NCBI GenBank assembly: GCA_958510825.1
Contig: OY294047.1
Coordinates: forward strand, 45,677,365-45,741,364
Direction: 5' to 3'
DNA: 64,000 nt
Origin: Brachypterus glaber
Lineage: Eukaryota; Arthropoda; Insecta; Coleoptera; Kateretidae
The translations under genes and the position numbers were made by a program. The notes beneath the pieces are model-generated. The model saw only the letters and a list, made by a program, of their open reading frames with translations. It had not been told where the DNA came from and did no database searches. Below, piece after piece: positions 20,682 through 31,314 of the stretch (its first letter is position 1; each line of letters starts with the position of its first letter).

Positions 20682-21754
20682 TGCAATAAATGTACACGGG
20701 CTGATATTTTAAAGGGTAGTAGTGGATGGTTACAGAACACACCGGGTGATTTGCCTTAGGGGTGTGCGCTATCTTGAATTTTAGGGTGGGTTGCTTAATA
20801 TGATTCTTACAATAAAAATACATATAACCAATTTTGTTAAGGAGGAAATTTCCAAAAATTTTTGTTTGGATGATTTTTCTAACATATTAATAACAATCGA
20901 GTTAATTTGAAAATAGCCATGTTGGAGGTGAAATTGTTTTTTTTCCATATTTCGGCCAAATTATTTGTCGGACAATAAAAGTGGTTATTAGCAAACCTGT
21001 AGCTCTTGAAATTCTCTATCTATAAGTTTCATATATTATAAATTTAAATAGATACTTTGGTACGATTACAGAGGGTGCAACTAGACTTTCACCGCCCACT
21101 GCAACCGTAACAAAATACTTTTTCATAATATATAAAACTTATAGAGTATTTCAAGAGCTACAAGTTTGCTAATAAAAACTTTTATCCTCCGATAAATAAT
21201 TTGGTTGAAAAATCGAAAAAAACAATTTTACCCCCAACATGGCCATATTTGAAAATTTATAACTCGATTGTTATTAAAATATGATCCAAAACAAAACTTT
21301 TTGGAAATTTTTTCCTTAACAAAATTGGTTATATAAATTTTTATCGTAAGATGCATATTTAGCGAGATAACCGCACTCACCCCTAAAATCGAGGGTTTTA
21401 TTTATTGGACAATCCTTGTACACCTATCCAACAATCTTCTACAATCTTTGACAATTCCTTCTTCCACAATCATCCAAAATCATCTACAATCTTCCACAAT
21501 CATCTGAAATCTTTCCACAATCTTAAACAATCTTCATTAAAATGTACAATCTTTCACAATCTTTTTGACAATCTTCCCTAATCCTCTGATTCTCACAATC
21601 CTTGTACACTTTTTTTTCAATAAATAAACCCCTCGCCTAAAATTTAAGATAGCGGACATCCCTTACGCAAATCACCCGGTGAAATACTAACAGGAGTGTT
21701 CTGTTACTATCCACTACCACCGTTTAAAATATCAGCCCGTGTGCATTTATTGCA
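20682..21754. mobile_element. foldback element, TGCAATAAATGTACACGGGC ends
   Basis: The arms pair over roughly 400 bp: CTGATATTTTAAA, AATCACCCGG, AACCAATTTTGTTAAGGA and their complements. The right arm is longer because a 245-bp element is inserted at 21391. The left arm supplies the empty site for it. The 62-codon minus frame at the left end lies in an arm and is not a gene. Confidence 0.8.
21391..21635 (+). mobile_element. 9-bp-TSD MITE family, copy 1 (ACAATC array)
   Basis: It begins GAGGGTTTTATTTATTGGAC and ends CAATAAATAAACCCCTCG. It is flanked by CCTAAAATC and CCTAAAATT. The empty counterpart in the opposite arm of the host foldback has a single such block. The interior is a string of CAATCTTCTACAATC-like words. 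A 9-bp duplication with inverted termini suggests a Mutator-like origin. Non-coding. Confidence 0.85.
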
Positions 21755-22045
21755 ATTGAACACAGAAATTTTTCGTTATTTGACTGGACTAGTTAAGTTT
21801 TGTTGTAAACGTTGCAATGCAAAGTTTAGGTACTGTTAGTTTGTTTAATTGAATATTCGTCCTTACTTTCAAACCTATATTTTCCTGCAAAATGCAGTAA
21901 ACCGCATACGTAATAAACCACACCTTTATCTGTTTCTACTACCTACGTTCTCTTTTTAGACTAAAAGAGTAGTTGTTCTAAACAAACAAAAAATTGTGAT
22001 TGATACCAAACAATCAAAACAAGGCAGGCAAGGACAAAAATATTT

Positions 22046-22172
22046 TTAACTATTTACAACTAATATTTTTCATACGACCAAAATTTACAGTTTTTATCCC
22101 CTTTCATCCCTTATCAGAAGATGAAAACTGTAAATTTTGGTCATGTGATATTTGTTGTAAAAAGTCAAGATG
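22046..22172. repeat. strong hairpin, ~50-bp arms
   Basis: GACCAAAATTTACAGTTTT and its exact complement are separated by about 30 nt, and the arms extend outward through TTTACAACTAATAT / ATATTTGTTGTAAA. The 74-codon plus frame across it is an artefact of the palindrome. Confidence 0.7.
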
Positions 22173-23429
22173 GTTTTTGAAATACTCTTTAAGCAAAATT
22201 ACGAAGAGAATTAGAATTTATTAGCCAACATGTTAACTGCTTCCTAAAACACCTTTAAGTTTGTGCAATGAACTGGTAGATAAAGTAGGTATTTACCTTT
22301 AAAATAAAATGGAACATTAGTATTATTAGCACCAACAGTATGCCGGTTGTCCCTGGTTATAACCATGGGCAAACAATTAAAAAATTAGAGCATACTTAAA
22401 TTTTTAATGAAAATAGGAGATAATTATTTTTAACGAAAAATTGACGTCAATATATTTTTTTTTCATTCACTAGTACTATAGTATGAGCGGTACTGCGGGA
22501 AATTAAGTGCTTGGAACCGTAACCTTTTTTTTGCAACACCCTGTATAATGATCAGTAGTCGGCGAAAACTCAGTTATGACTCATCAACTTTGAAAATAAA
22601 CACAGAAACATAGGTTTACGGAATAATTTTGCCGAATTATGAGGGAAATTTTTGTAAATGTCACTAAATCGAAACATTTTACGACTAGTTTGTTACACAC
22701 AACAATATTGACTATTCATATTAACTATACATATGCATATATATATATATATCGGTGTTTTTCAAAAAAAAAACCGACATTCGATTTTTATCTTTTAAGA
22801 ATACGAAAGTTTTTAATTTTTATTTATCGATAACTTTTTTTCCCACCTTACTCGTTTAAATGGAACCATTAAAAAAATCAAGACAAAAAGAAATAAAAAT
22901 CTAAATATTTAAAACCTCGCGTCAACGCTAGAGTCGACGCGGCGCCTATGCGAGTACTGGAAATTCCCCGAGTACTGATTCGAATAGTAAACTACTAAAA
23001 AAATTTAGATATTTTTTATTGAAATCTTCATTTGGTATTTAGGTCCTTTTGGCACTTAAATCTAAAATAGTACTTAAGTATCAAAGTGATTAAAAGCTAA
23101 CTAAGATTGATTAATAATAATTAATTTTATCAGAACGTTCACATAAAACATTCCAGAATATTGATATAAAATACTCAAAAGCAATAAAAAAGAATCTCAA
23201 TTGCGGGTTTATGACTAAATCAAAGGCCACTTGAGAGATAAGCAATCCCACCCGGGAACCCATTAACATTCTGATTATAATCCAGTAATAAATAAATCGA
23301 ACCGAAGTAAAAAATGTGTTTGAAGTGCACGAACCAAGTACGACGTTCTTAGAACGACTACATAAAGAAATGCATAAAGATATGGGACTTGTTGCAAGTA
23401 AATGTCCCCCTTTGCGTATGAAATACTGT
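22173..23429. other. no gene; TA microsatellite
   Basis: A short (TA)n tract lies at 22737-22753. Nothing else is supported, although GAACCAAGTACGACG near 23330 echoes the phrase near 275. Confidence 0.4.
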
Positions 23430-23553
23430 TAAAATTTTACTATCTGGCACCCGGGATCTGAGGCAAGAGGAGGAGAAGAGGAAAAATACTGTGTGTATTG
23501 TAATAACACTGTTGTATAGACGACCTTGAATTTTACGCATTCCGCTCAGGTGA
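23430..23553 (+). repeat. dispersed repeat related to 1630-1750
   Basis: CTATCTGGCACCCGGGATCT then GAGGCAAGAGGAGGAGAAG and, further on, CATTCCGCTCAGGTGACAAT match the 1630-1750 block in order with about 70% identity by eye. The minus frame over it is not convincing. Confidence 0.5.
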
Positions 23554-23554
23554 C

Positions 23555-24204
23555 AATTCAAACTAAATAGAAAATCGATTAAACAAAACAGCCAGACAAA
23601 ATTTCTAGGTACTTTCTTGTCGGAAACCTGCTCATGGAATTTTCATATTGATTTTATATTCAAAAAAATGTGTAGTGCAAGATTTGCACTATATAACCTA
23701 AAAGATACAGTTAGCCGAGGTTCCCTACTCCTGTTTTATAATGCGTTTGTTCATTCGCGTTTATCATATTCAATTTTATTTTGGGGTAGTTCTTTTGAGG
23801 TTCAAAGGCTATTTACTTTACAAAAAAAAATAGTACGGTTAATATGTGGTGCTGAATACTTCAGTCACTGCCGTCCATTATTCAGGGAATGTGGAGTAAT
23901 GACCGTTTATTCAGTATATCTTTATAAACTTTGTTTATACATAAAACAAAATTCTCATGATTTTCTACGCAATAATCAAATATATGGGACGATGGGAACA
24001 CGGCACGGCAATGACTTTTCTATACCCGTCCACCGCACGAACCTCTACAAAACTGGACCACGATACATGGCAATCCGTGCATACAATAAGTTGCCGCCAA
24101 GCATAAGGAAAATCGACAATATAAATAAATTCAAAAAACAAATAAAACGCTTTTTTAATGATAAGGCTCTTTATAATTTAAAGGAATATTTTAATGATTT
24201 TTAA
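23555..24204 (+). pseudogene. LINE reverse-transcriptase C-terminal fragment (largely intact frame)
   Basis: About 216 codons stay open after a TGA at 23552 and begin near TKFLGTFLSETCSWN, the start of the post-polymerase region of Jockey-like ORF2. Later come RFALYNLKDTVSRGSLLLFY, LSYSILFWGSS, LFTLQKKIVRLICGA, CRPLFRECGVMTVYSVYLYK, RHGNDFSIPVHRT and AYNKLPPSIRKI, all in the expected order and ending with the natural stop. The catalytic polymerase motifs and endonuclease are missing upstream, so this is a 5'-truncated copy. It is the best preserved retrotransposon frame in the window and probably fairly recent. Confidence 0.85.
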
Positions 24205-24360
24205 ACTGTTCTGTTCAAAATATGTATTTGTAATTTTTCATGTTTTTTTTATCTTTGTCTTTTATATTTTATTCTGTTTGACTTGTCCATAGACTTATAC
24301 GTATGTATTTTTATAGTCTCGAAGGATAAATTAAATCTATCTATCTATCTATCTATCTAT
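24205..24360 (+). repeat. LINE 3' UTR ending in (ATCT)n
   Basis: A T-rich 3' UTR follows the stop, then six ATCT units at about 24335-24360. Tetranucleotide tails of this sort are common at the 3' ends of insect non-LTR elements. Confidence 0.7.
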
Positions 24361-25587
24361 AATTCGAAAATATCAGACAGTATTATAAGGGGCCTTTTGA
24401 ATAAAAAAAATACAAAGTTTTTCTTGTCCATGATGGAATAAAATATGTATGTGTGAATGAGTTAGATCCAGTTCATATTGCTTAAAGTACAATTTTTGGC
24501 TTTTTTTTAGGTTATTAATATCGATATGGGGTTTTTACCATTGTTTAGTTCAAGAGCTCAACACAAGATATTTTATTATTTAAACTTTTACGTGATTTAA
24601 GTTTTAACCTATTGACCTAAGACTTAGATTCTAAGTAAGAAAAACGTCCGCCATTTTATTTTTTGCCAAAAATGTTTCTTCTAGTTCGGGCTATAGCAAC
24701 TTCAATACTGAATAATATCCCGTTTTTTGATATTTTTTTCTAAAAATTTGTATGGCCAAAAAATGGCACTTTAAAAATCTATTTTTTTTTTTTTAATATA
24801 AACATACCTACAAAATTTCACAATGATATCTTTTTCTTTCTATATAAAAAAATATATTTTTAAAATTTGAAATTAGAAATACCCCTTAATTATTTCTCTT
24901 TGTGTAGACCTCAAAAGTGCAATTTTTTCTGTATGAGGGCGAAAAAACGGTCCTAAATTATGGCTTAATAAGGGTAATATAGTTTTTCACACGGGGGAGG
25001 TATCACTCGCGCTCTCTTATTTACGTAATAAGCGTCATAAGGCGTGCGTGCGTGCAAATGAGAATATCCACATGCCTTGCATGTTTTCGATAGCCACAGA
25101 TCCGTGTGTCGTACAATAATCTTAGTAACCGCAGCAGCCTATCTCAAAGTATTTCTTTGTAAACTTTCCCTTTTTTAGAGGTTCTTCTAGTTAACTATAA
25201 ATATATTTTTAAAAGCGAATGTGACCTTTTCAGTTGGGATATGACATAAATACAATGTTTCTTTTATAAATTTCACTCTATCAATTGCTTTTTAATCGTA
25301 TTTTAATTTTGTCCTATTTATGATAACGCTATTTGTTTTAGATTAATATAAGATGAATTAATTAAATGCATCCAATGGCATCCAATAATGAATGAATGTA
25401 GGGTATTTCATAAAATTTCTGCTCAAAATAAAAATTATTAAATTTTTAATTTTCAAATGAGGTCAATTGAATAATAATAAGTTGATCAACTTAAAAATTT
25501 CAATTGAAATTTGGCATAGGTTTGTATTTAGACATTGTGCTTGAGATGGCATACCAGATATATTAGATTAAAACAATCGTGCCTTAT
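24361..25587. other. no gene seen
   Basis: AT-rich. The patch 25010-25140 is somewhat richer in GC (GCGTGCGTGCGTGC near 25042) without an open frame worth reporting. Confidence 0.4.
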
Positions 25588-26360
25588 AAAATACACTGCC
25601 CAGTAAAAGAGATTTCCCATTTTTCACCTCCGCCCGTAAAATGGATTTTTTATTATCAGATTCACTTTCAGCAACCTTAAAAACCTTAATATACCAATTT
25701 TCACGAAAACTACCCACTACCCTATTAGGGGTAAAGAAAACTACCCCCCACTCCTCAGGGGGTGGATTTAGAAAAAATGTATTATCACATTCACTTTCAG
25801 CAACCTCAAAAACCCCAATTCACCAGTTTTTACGAACCACCACTCAGGGGGTAAAATTAGCAAAAAAAATATTATCAGATTCATATTCGTCGACCCCAAA
25901 AACCCCTATATACCAATTTTGAAGAAAATATTAACAATATCGAAAAATATTTACCCCCTCACCCCCTCGGGGGTGGAATTAGAAAAGTTTTTTTTATCAG
26001 ATTCAATTTCAGCAACCTCAAAAACCCATATATAGCAATTTTCAATTTTTTCTAAAAAAAATGTGTTTTTCCCCATTTGCCCCCCTTGCCGCACCCCAAT
26101 GTTTACCAAAAACAATCCCGAGCGAGAACTTTTGGTAACATACTTATATGCCAAGTCTCTAGCTTAAAGTATTCTTAGGTTATTGTGCCCACAAGATTTC
26201 CAGACCGATCGACCGACCGATATTTTTTTTTTCTCGAAATTGATTTATATCGACATAAAACGTCATAAAACGCAAAAATACACAAAAAAAAATTTTGAAA
26301 ATTTTTGCACGAATACAAGGCTGACCAAAATTTTGAAAATTTTTAAAATGGGAAAGCAAA
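25588..26360 (+). repeat. repeat family with internal ~100-bp tandem units, copy 2
   Basis: Collinear with 15068-15840. Tandem units are made of CAGATTCACTTTCAGCAACC, CCAATTTTCACGAAAACTAC and CTCCTCAGGGGGTGGATTTA, followed by the CGACCGACCGATATTTTTTT end. The number and spacing of units differ from copy 1. Short frames over it are repeat translations. Confidence 0.8.
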
Positions 26361-26700
26361 ATATATAATTTTTAATTTTTTCCAATTTCCAAAGTGGTGA
26401 GGACCCTTATATCTATTATTTTTTGAGCTGAAATTTGTCAACATGAGGGGGACTTAAAACTTTTAAGTTAAAACTTTCAAAAAAACGTGTTTTTTTAATA
26501 GTCTTAATATAAATGTAATTATGTAGGTCCTTAAATTAATATATTAATAAATATATAAATAAATTACCATATTAAATATTGGACGGAAGTTATTAAATAG
26601 AGAAATTTTAACACCTACGTGTTATGTACAACATTTTTTCTACTTGCATATGCATAGATACATTGAAATTGAAATAAATATAGATTTTATATTTACCTAC

Positions 26701-26737
26701 AGGTGATAAGTATTTAGAAAATGAAACTCCAACAAAC
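26701..26737 (-). other. candidate 37-nt microexon (minus strand)
   Basis: CTAATTTTCATTATTTTTTG then CAG precedes GTTTGTTGGAGTTTC. The segment ends ACCT|GTAGGT, with an alternative donor GTAAAT four bases on. In the phase shared with 15-51 it has no stop (L-L-E-F-H-F-L-N-T-Y-H). Its length equals that of 15-51. Same caveats as for the other microexon candidates. Confidence 0.25.
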
Positions 26738-26819
26738 CTGCAAAAAATAATGAAAATTAGAATATATTAGGTATAATAAGAGTATAATACTTTATAACAA
26801 TAAAAACATGTTAGCGTCG

Positions 26820-27310
26820 CCGTGACCCACCGGTGGGTCACGCTGGGTTATTAAAAATACTCAAATTAAAAAACCATATTGCACAAAGGAAGCTTTATTA
26901 GTTTTACAGTCGTACTTATAATATCAAAAGCCTTCGAAATAAACATAGATTACTACAAGGAAAAGTAGATGCAACAGTCCCTGGCCCACCGGTGCACCGC
27001 GGTGAGCACACACGTTAACTAACAAAACCCAGTATGAATCATATCGTCCCCTATCTCACGTAACTACGTAACTGAAAAATTTTTACAAAATCTAACTTAC
27101 GTCGTTACGTGAGATAGGGGACGATATGGGTCACGCTGGGGTGTATTAGTTGACGAGTGTGCCCACTGGTGGGCCACGTTACGTCCGGGGTTACGTTGTT
27201 ACGTGAGATAGGAGACGTCCCCTATCTCACTGACACTAAAATTTTGTAAATTTTGTCAGTTACGTCGTTACGTGAGCTAGGGCCCCTATTTCACGTCACG
27301 GCTTCCTATC
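26820..27310. repeat. cluster of palindromes built on CCCACCGGTGGG and CACGTAAC words
   Basis: GTGACCCACCGGTGGGTCAC (26831-26850) is a perfect 20-bp palindrome. A longer inverted repeat spans about 26985-27175: GGCCCACCGGTG / CACTGGTGGGCC outside, CATATCGTCCCCTATCTCAC and complement inside. A third, shorter one with CCCCTATCTCAC follows at 27190-27310. GC content is far above the flanks. Non-coding. Confidence 0.75.
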
Positions 27311-27614
27311 GTCCCCTATCATAGTGGAAGATATGTGGATCACGACATCGCGAACGTGTTAAAATAAGCGTTATAAAGCCTAGTATACTGTTAAAAATCC
27401 TAAAAATTCGCGTTACGTAAAACTTGAACGGTCCATTTATCATACAGAATGATCAATAACTTAAATTTCTAACGTATTATTTTATTTTGTTTCCTTCTTT
27501 TATAAAAAATAAAATAAAAATAAAATTAACAAGTTGTTAATAGTTGTAAAATAGTGACAAGTAGTTTTTATATGCAAATCACATATTTATGCATGTTTAA
27601 GTACAATGCCTTAA

Positions 27615-28118
27615 GTCGCCTTTTCACGGAGCATTTTATACGCAAGTTTGGTGCTATGCAAGTTTGCTGCCAGATATAGCATGAGGACAATTACACATTC
27701 ATTTGCCTTTTCACGGAGCAAGTAATACGCAAGTTTGATGCTATATATTGCAAGTTAAACAATGCTGCCAACCAGACAATTTTGACGTGTCTCTGCTTTT
27801 GTTGAAAAAACATAACCTAACATTTTCTTTTTTAAGGAAGCTATTTAGTTAGACAGACCGGCCTATTATTAATAATAATAATTAAAAGTCCAGTTGCTAC
27901 TATATTAGTAAAAAGAAATCGATTTAGTAACTTTTTTCCAAGTTGGTACCACGAAAATAACTATAAATCTTGCATGAAAATCGTTGAAAAATAGAACTTG
28001 TTCTAATAATTTGATGGCTCGAAAATAGCATCAAATTTGCCTGAAGGCATGCGCAGTTACTGAATCATTCTTGCAACAAAATTGCATAGCACCAAAATTG
28101 CTCCGTGAAAAGGCGCCA
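27615..28118. mobile_element. TTAA-flanked MITE, GCCTTTTCACGGAGCA ends
   Basis: CGCCTTTTCACGGAGCA at the left and its complement at the right are bordered by TTAA on both sides. The left terminal block is repeated in direct orientation at about 27705 (GCCTTTTCACGGAGCAAGTA). No frame. TTAA duplications fit piggyBac or Kolobok. Confidence 0.75.
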
Positions 28119-28687
28119 TTAATAAATATCAAAGTAAAATGTGCGTTCTACTTGATACCAGCGCGAAAAAACAATTAATTGTATCCAAGTCTATGTCAAA
28201 ATTAAAAATTTTAGGTTTTGTTGACTTTCAAGCACTCAAAGCATATTTACAATACAGTTTAGCTTAAAGCCAAAAAATCTGCAAAAAAATAAATATGCCA
28301 TTATCGCTACAAGCTACCCAAAAAGTCGACTGATATCTTATCTACATTATATTGATGTTTGGTTCTTATTTTGTGCGACAGTTCTTCTTGTTTCTTATGA
28401 CAATTGAGAACCTGCCGACAGGGTGAGAATCACTCTCACTAACCTTTGGTAAAGGCATGCCTTTTGCTGACTTTTACTGGGTGCAATGCAGCACTGAACG
28501 CACATAATCTTTATTAGGAATAAATTATTACAATGTAATGACATTATAATAATGTGTATATGAGAATACATAACAAGTGAGCTTTTATGTTTGTTCCTTA
28601 TTATGCATTCCAGAAAGAATTTATTGTGAATCGGTGCAATAAGGAAATGTTAATGTTGCGGACACTATGATAATATTAATAAGAAAG
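28119..28687. other. no gene seen
   Basis: AT-rich, no supported feature apart from a small GTGAGAATCACTCTCAC inverted repeat near 28422-28438. Confidence 0.4.
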
Positions 28688-29878
28688 AATTTTTACAAAA
28701 TAATGTTATAAAGTTTAATTTTTTGCGATACGATTATTTCTCGTATTTAACTTCACCAACATTGTACCAACATTCATTCATAATACAGGAGCGATTATTT
28801 CACACTATATATTCCAAGCTATGCGCATGCCTGAGAAATATCTGTTTTATAGGTTATGTTTATGGTCATTGGACGAGAAAGCATTACAGACAAAAATTCA
28901 TATATCAGAGTATTACAGCATTAAACAATGTTTTATGTTCTATATCAGAGTATACGGTGCGGTCCAAAAGTCACCGCCTCAGCAAACTACCAAACCATTA
29001 TTAACGTAAACCAACGCCTTCCATTAAAAAAAAAACACCAAACCAGCAAACTACCAAACCAAACCATTGTTAACGTAAAAAACGCCTCCCATTAAAAAAA
29101 AACACACCAAACCAGCAAACTACCAAACCAAACCATTGTTAACGTAAACCAACGCCTCCCATTAAAAAAAAACACCAAACCAGCAAACTACCAAACTACT
29201 ACTACCAGTACACTAGTTTTTTTGTTAGAATATATAGCAAAATATTGTTAAAATACTCGAGAATACCTGTTTGATTTTTTTAATGGGGGCATTGGTTTAC
29301 GTTAACAATGGTTTGGTTTGGTAGTTTGCTGGTTTGGTGTTTTTTTTTTTAATGGGAGGCGTTGGTTTACGTTAACAATGGTTTGGTTTGGTGTTTTTTT
29401 TTTAATGTGAGGCGTTGGTTAACGTTAATAATGGTTTGGTTTGGTTTGGTAGTTTGCTGGTTTGGAGTTTTTTTTTTAATGGGAGGCATTTTTCAGATAC
29501 GATATTTCAGAATTTAGAAGGCGATATATTTTAAGAATCAAATAGGATTATATCTAGGCTAAATAATTTAGCTTTAGCTAATTAAAAAATAAATGCTTGC
29601 CTGGTGTAACAATATGCATAAAAAAAAGTAGATATTTTTGTAAAATTCTGCAAAAGAATGTTTCATAACCTTAAAATAATTTTAGGCATACGTCAAAACA
29701 GAATCAGTGCGCATGCGCTGGATTCTCCTCATTACTGCGGTGAGTGAACTTTGTATAGTTGTATAAGAATGAAACAGAAGATATTATGAATGAATGTTGG
29801 TACAACTGGTGAAGTTAAATACGAGAAATAATCGTATTGCAAAAAATCAAACTTTATAACATCATTTTGTAAAAATTA
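28688..29878. mobile_element. 1.2-kb foldback element with ~95-bp arms
   Basis: The arms carry TTACAAAATAATGTTATAAA, GCGATACGATTATTTCTCG and TTGTACCAACATTCATTC and their complements. Inside is an array of ~68-bp units in one direction and then the opposite one. Two overlapping plus frames at 28723-29009 read through the left arm and are not supported as genes. A solo GTGCGGTCCAAAAGTCACC (about 28957-28975) is an end of the 18642 MITE family. Confidence 0.75.
28975..29490. repeat. tandem array followed by its own inverted array
   Basis: Units of about 68 bp (CAAACCAGCAAACTACCAAA, CCATTGTTAACGTAAACC, AACGCCTCCCATTAAAAA) repeat three times at 28975-29200. The complementary units repeat three times in the opposite direction at 29277-29490, separated by about 75 bp. 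Transcribed, the whole would fold into a long hairpin. Confidence 0.85.
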
Positions 29879-30042
29879 TCGAATAGTAAAAAATCAAACT
29901 ATATTATTAAATCAGTGTAGGTATCAGAATATAATCTTTACAATGTTGTAAATTTTTATATACAATTTCTATTTTTGGCTTAAACACAAATAAAATGACT
30001 ATAAACAAATAAATAAATAAATATATATCGGTTATACCCATA
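29879..30042. other. spacer with AAAT microsatellite
   Basis: AACAAATAAATAAATAAATA at about 30004 directly precedes the next element. Confidence 0.4.
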
Positions 30043-30940
30043 CCCCGGATATTTGGTATTGATTACGAGGGTCGCGCAAATGTGTATCAATATTATGACA
30101 CGGGGAATTATCTATACTTTTAATATTACAAAAGATTTATAACTATATAAATATTAAAGGTAAAACAACAAAGAACTATATTATGTATATTTTACAAAAT
30201 ATTTACATGTAAGTGTTCTAAAACTAAATGTACCCATATTTTTAAACATAATTAATTGATATTGTTGAAAATAAAAATATATCATCAAGATTTTCTCCAT
30301 GTGTTCGGCTATTAAGCTTCGCCTTCTTTTACCAAAAGTATATTTATAATCTGAAAATGAACGTTTGTTTGTTGTACATAAGTAGAGCAGAATTAAAGAA
30401 TGTATGATTTCTTAATGCATTTATTAGTTTCTAGATTTGGTTTAGAAAACTCAACTTCTTTGCCATTAAAAAGGTCTACTATTGAACATTGTGGAAAATT
30501 CGGAATAACATAACATGCGCAATCTTTAAACCAGAAACATTTTTGGTTTCATCTATGCTAAAAATATTTTTTTTCTTGTACTAAAATTTAGAATTTCATA
30601 TCCTCGAAAGCCTTTGGTAAATAGTTTTTTCTCTTTGTGGGCTCGCTTGGCAACTTTACAACTTCCAATTTTCTATAAACTGGCTTACTAAATCAAAATA
30701 AAACATTTTTGTATGCCATTATTTTGATGATAAGTGCTTTGAAACATTACATTTCTAAGACAAACCTATATCTTTTTCGCATGTTCAATAATAAAGTACC
30801 TCACGAATAAATTGCAGCTCGGGAAAAACTTATTTATAATAAATTACAAAGTGTCATTATACTCAGTGTCACCCATGTTAGTATGTTCATAAAAAATTAA
30901 ATTTCCGCACGCCCCTCGTAATCAATACCAAATATCCGGG
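30043..30940. mobile_element. TA-flanked element, CCCCGGATATTTGGTATTG ends
   Basis: CGGATATTTGGTATTGATTA then CGAGGG at the left has its complement at the right, both bordered by TA, with terminal repeats of about 35-45 bp. The 898-bp interior has no open frame. Tc1/mariner-like by structure. Confidence 0.8.
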
Positions 30941-31314
30941 TACTAGTTATACCTAAAAAGCACAAAAGTTTAAACTCGAATTTTTAGTTTAATATTATTC
31001 GAGCTCGGTATTTTAAAATTTCGATTTATAACTAAAAAGTTTAAGTAAAGAATTGAGTTGGAATTTTTATTTTTTCCTAAATTTTTAGAATTTCGTAAAT
31101 AAAATTTCGATTTATATCTGAATTTAAAAAATTTAAATTATAACTCAAGTATAATTTCAAGTTTTAAAATATTGAGGTATGACCCTCCTTAAAAGCAAAT
31201 ACGTCATACCTGCTGCATTTTAAAACCATTTTTTGAAAAATATTTTTAGAGGGTCGTAAAAAAATATTTACGGGGAATATATTATGCAGTTTATATTAAA
31301 TAGGAAATATGTTA

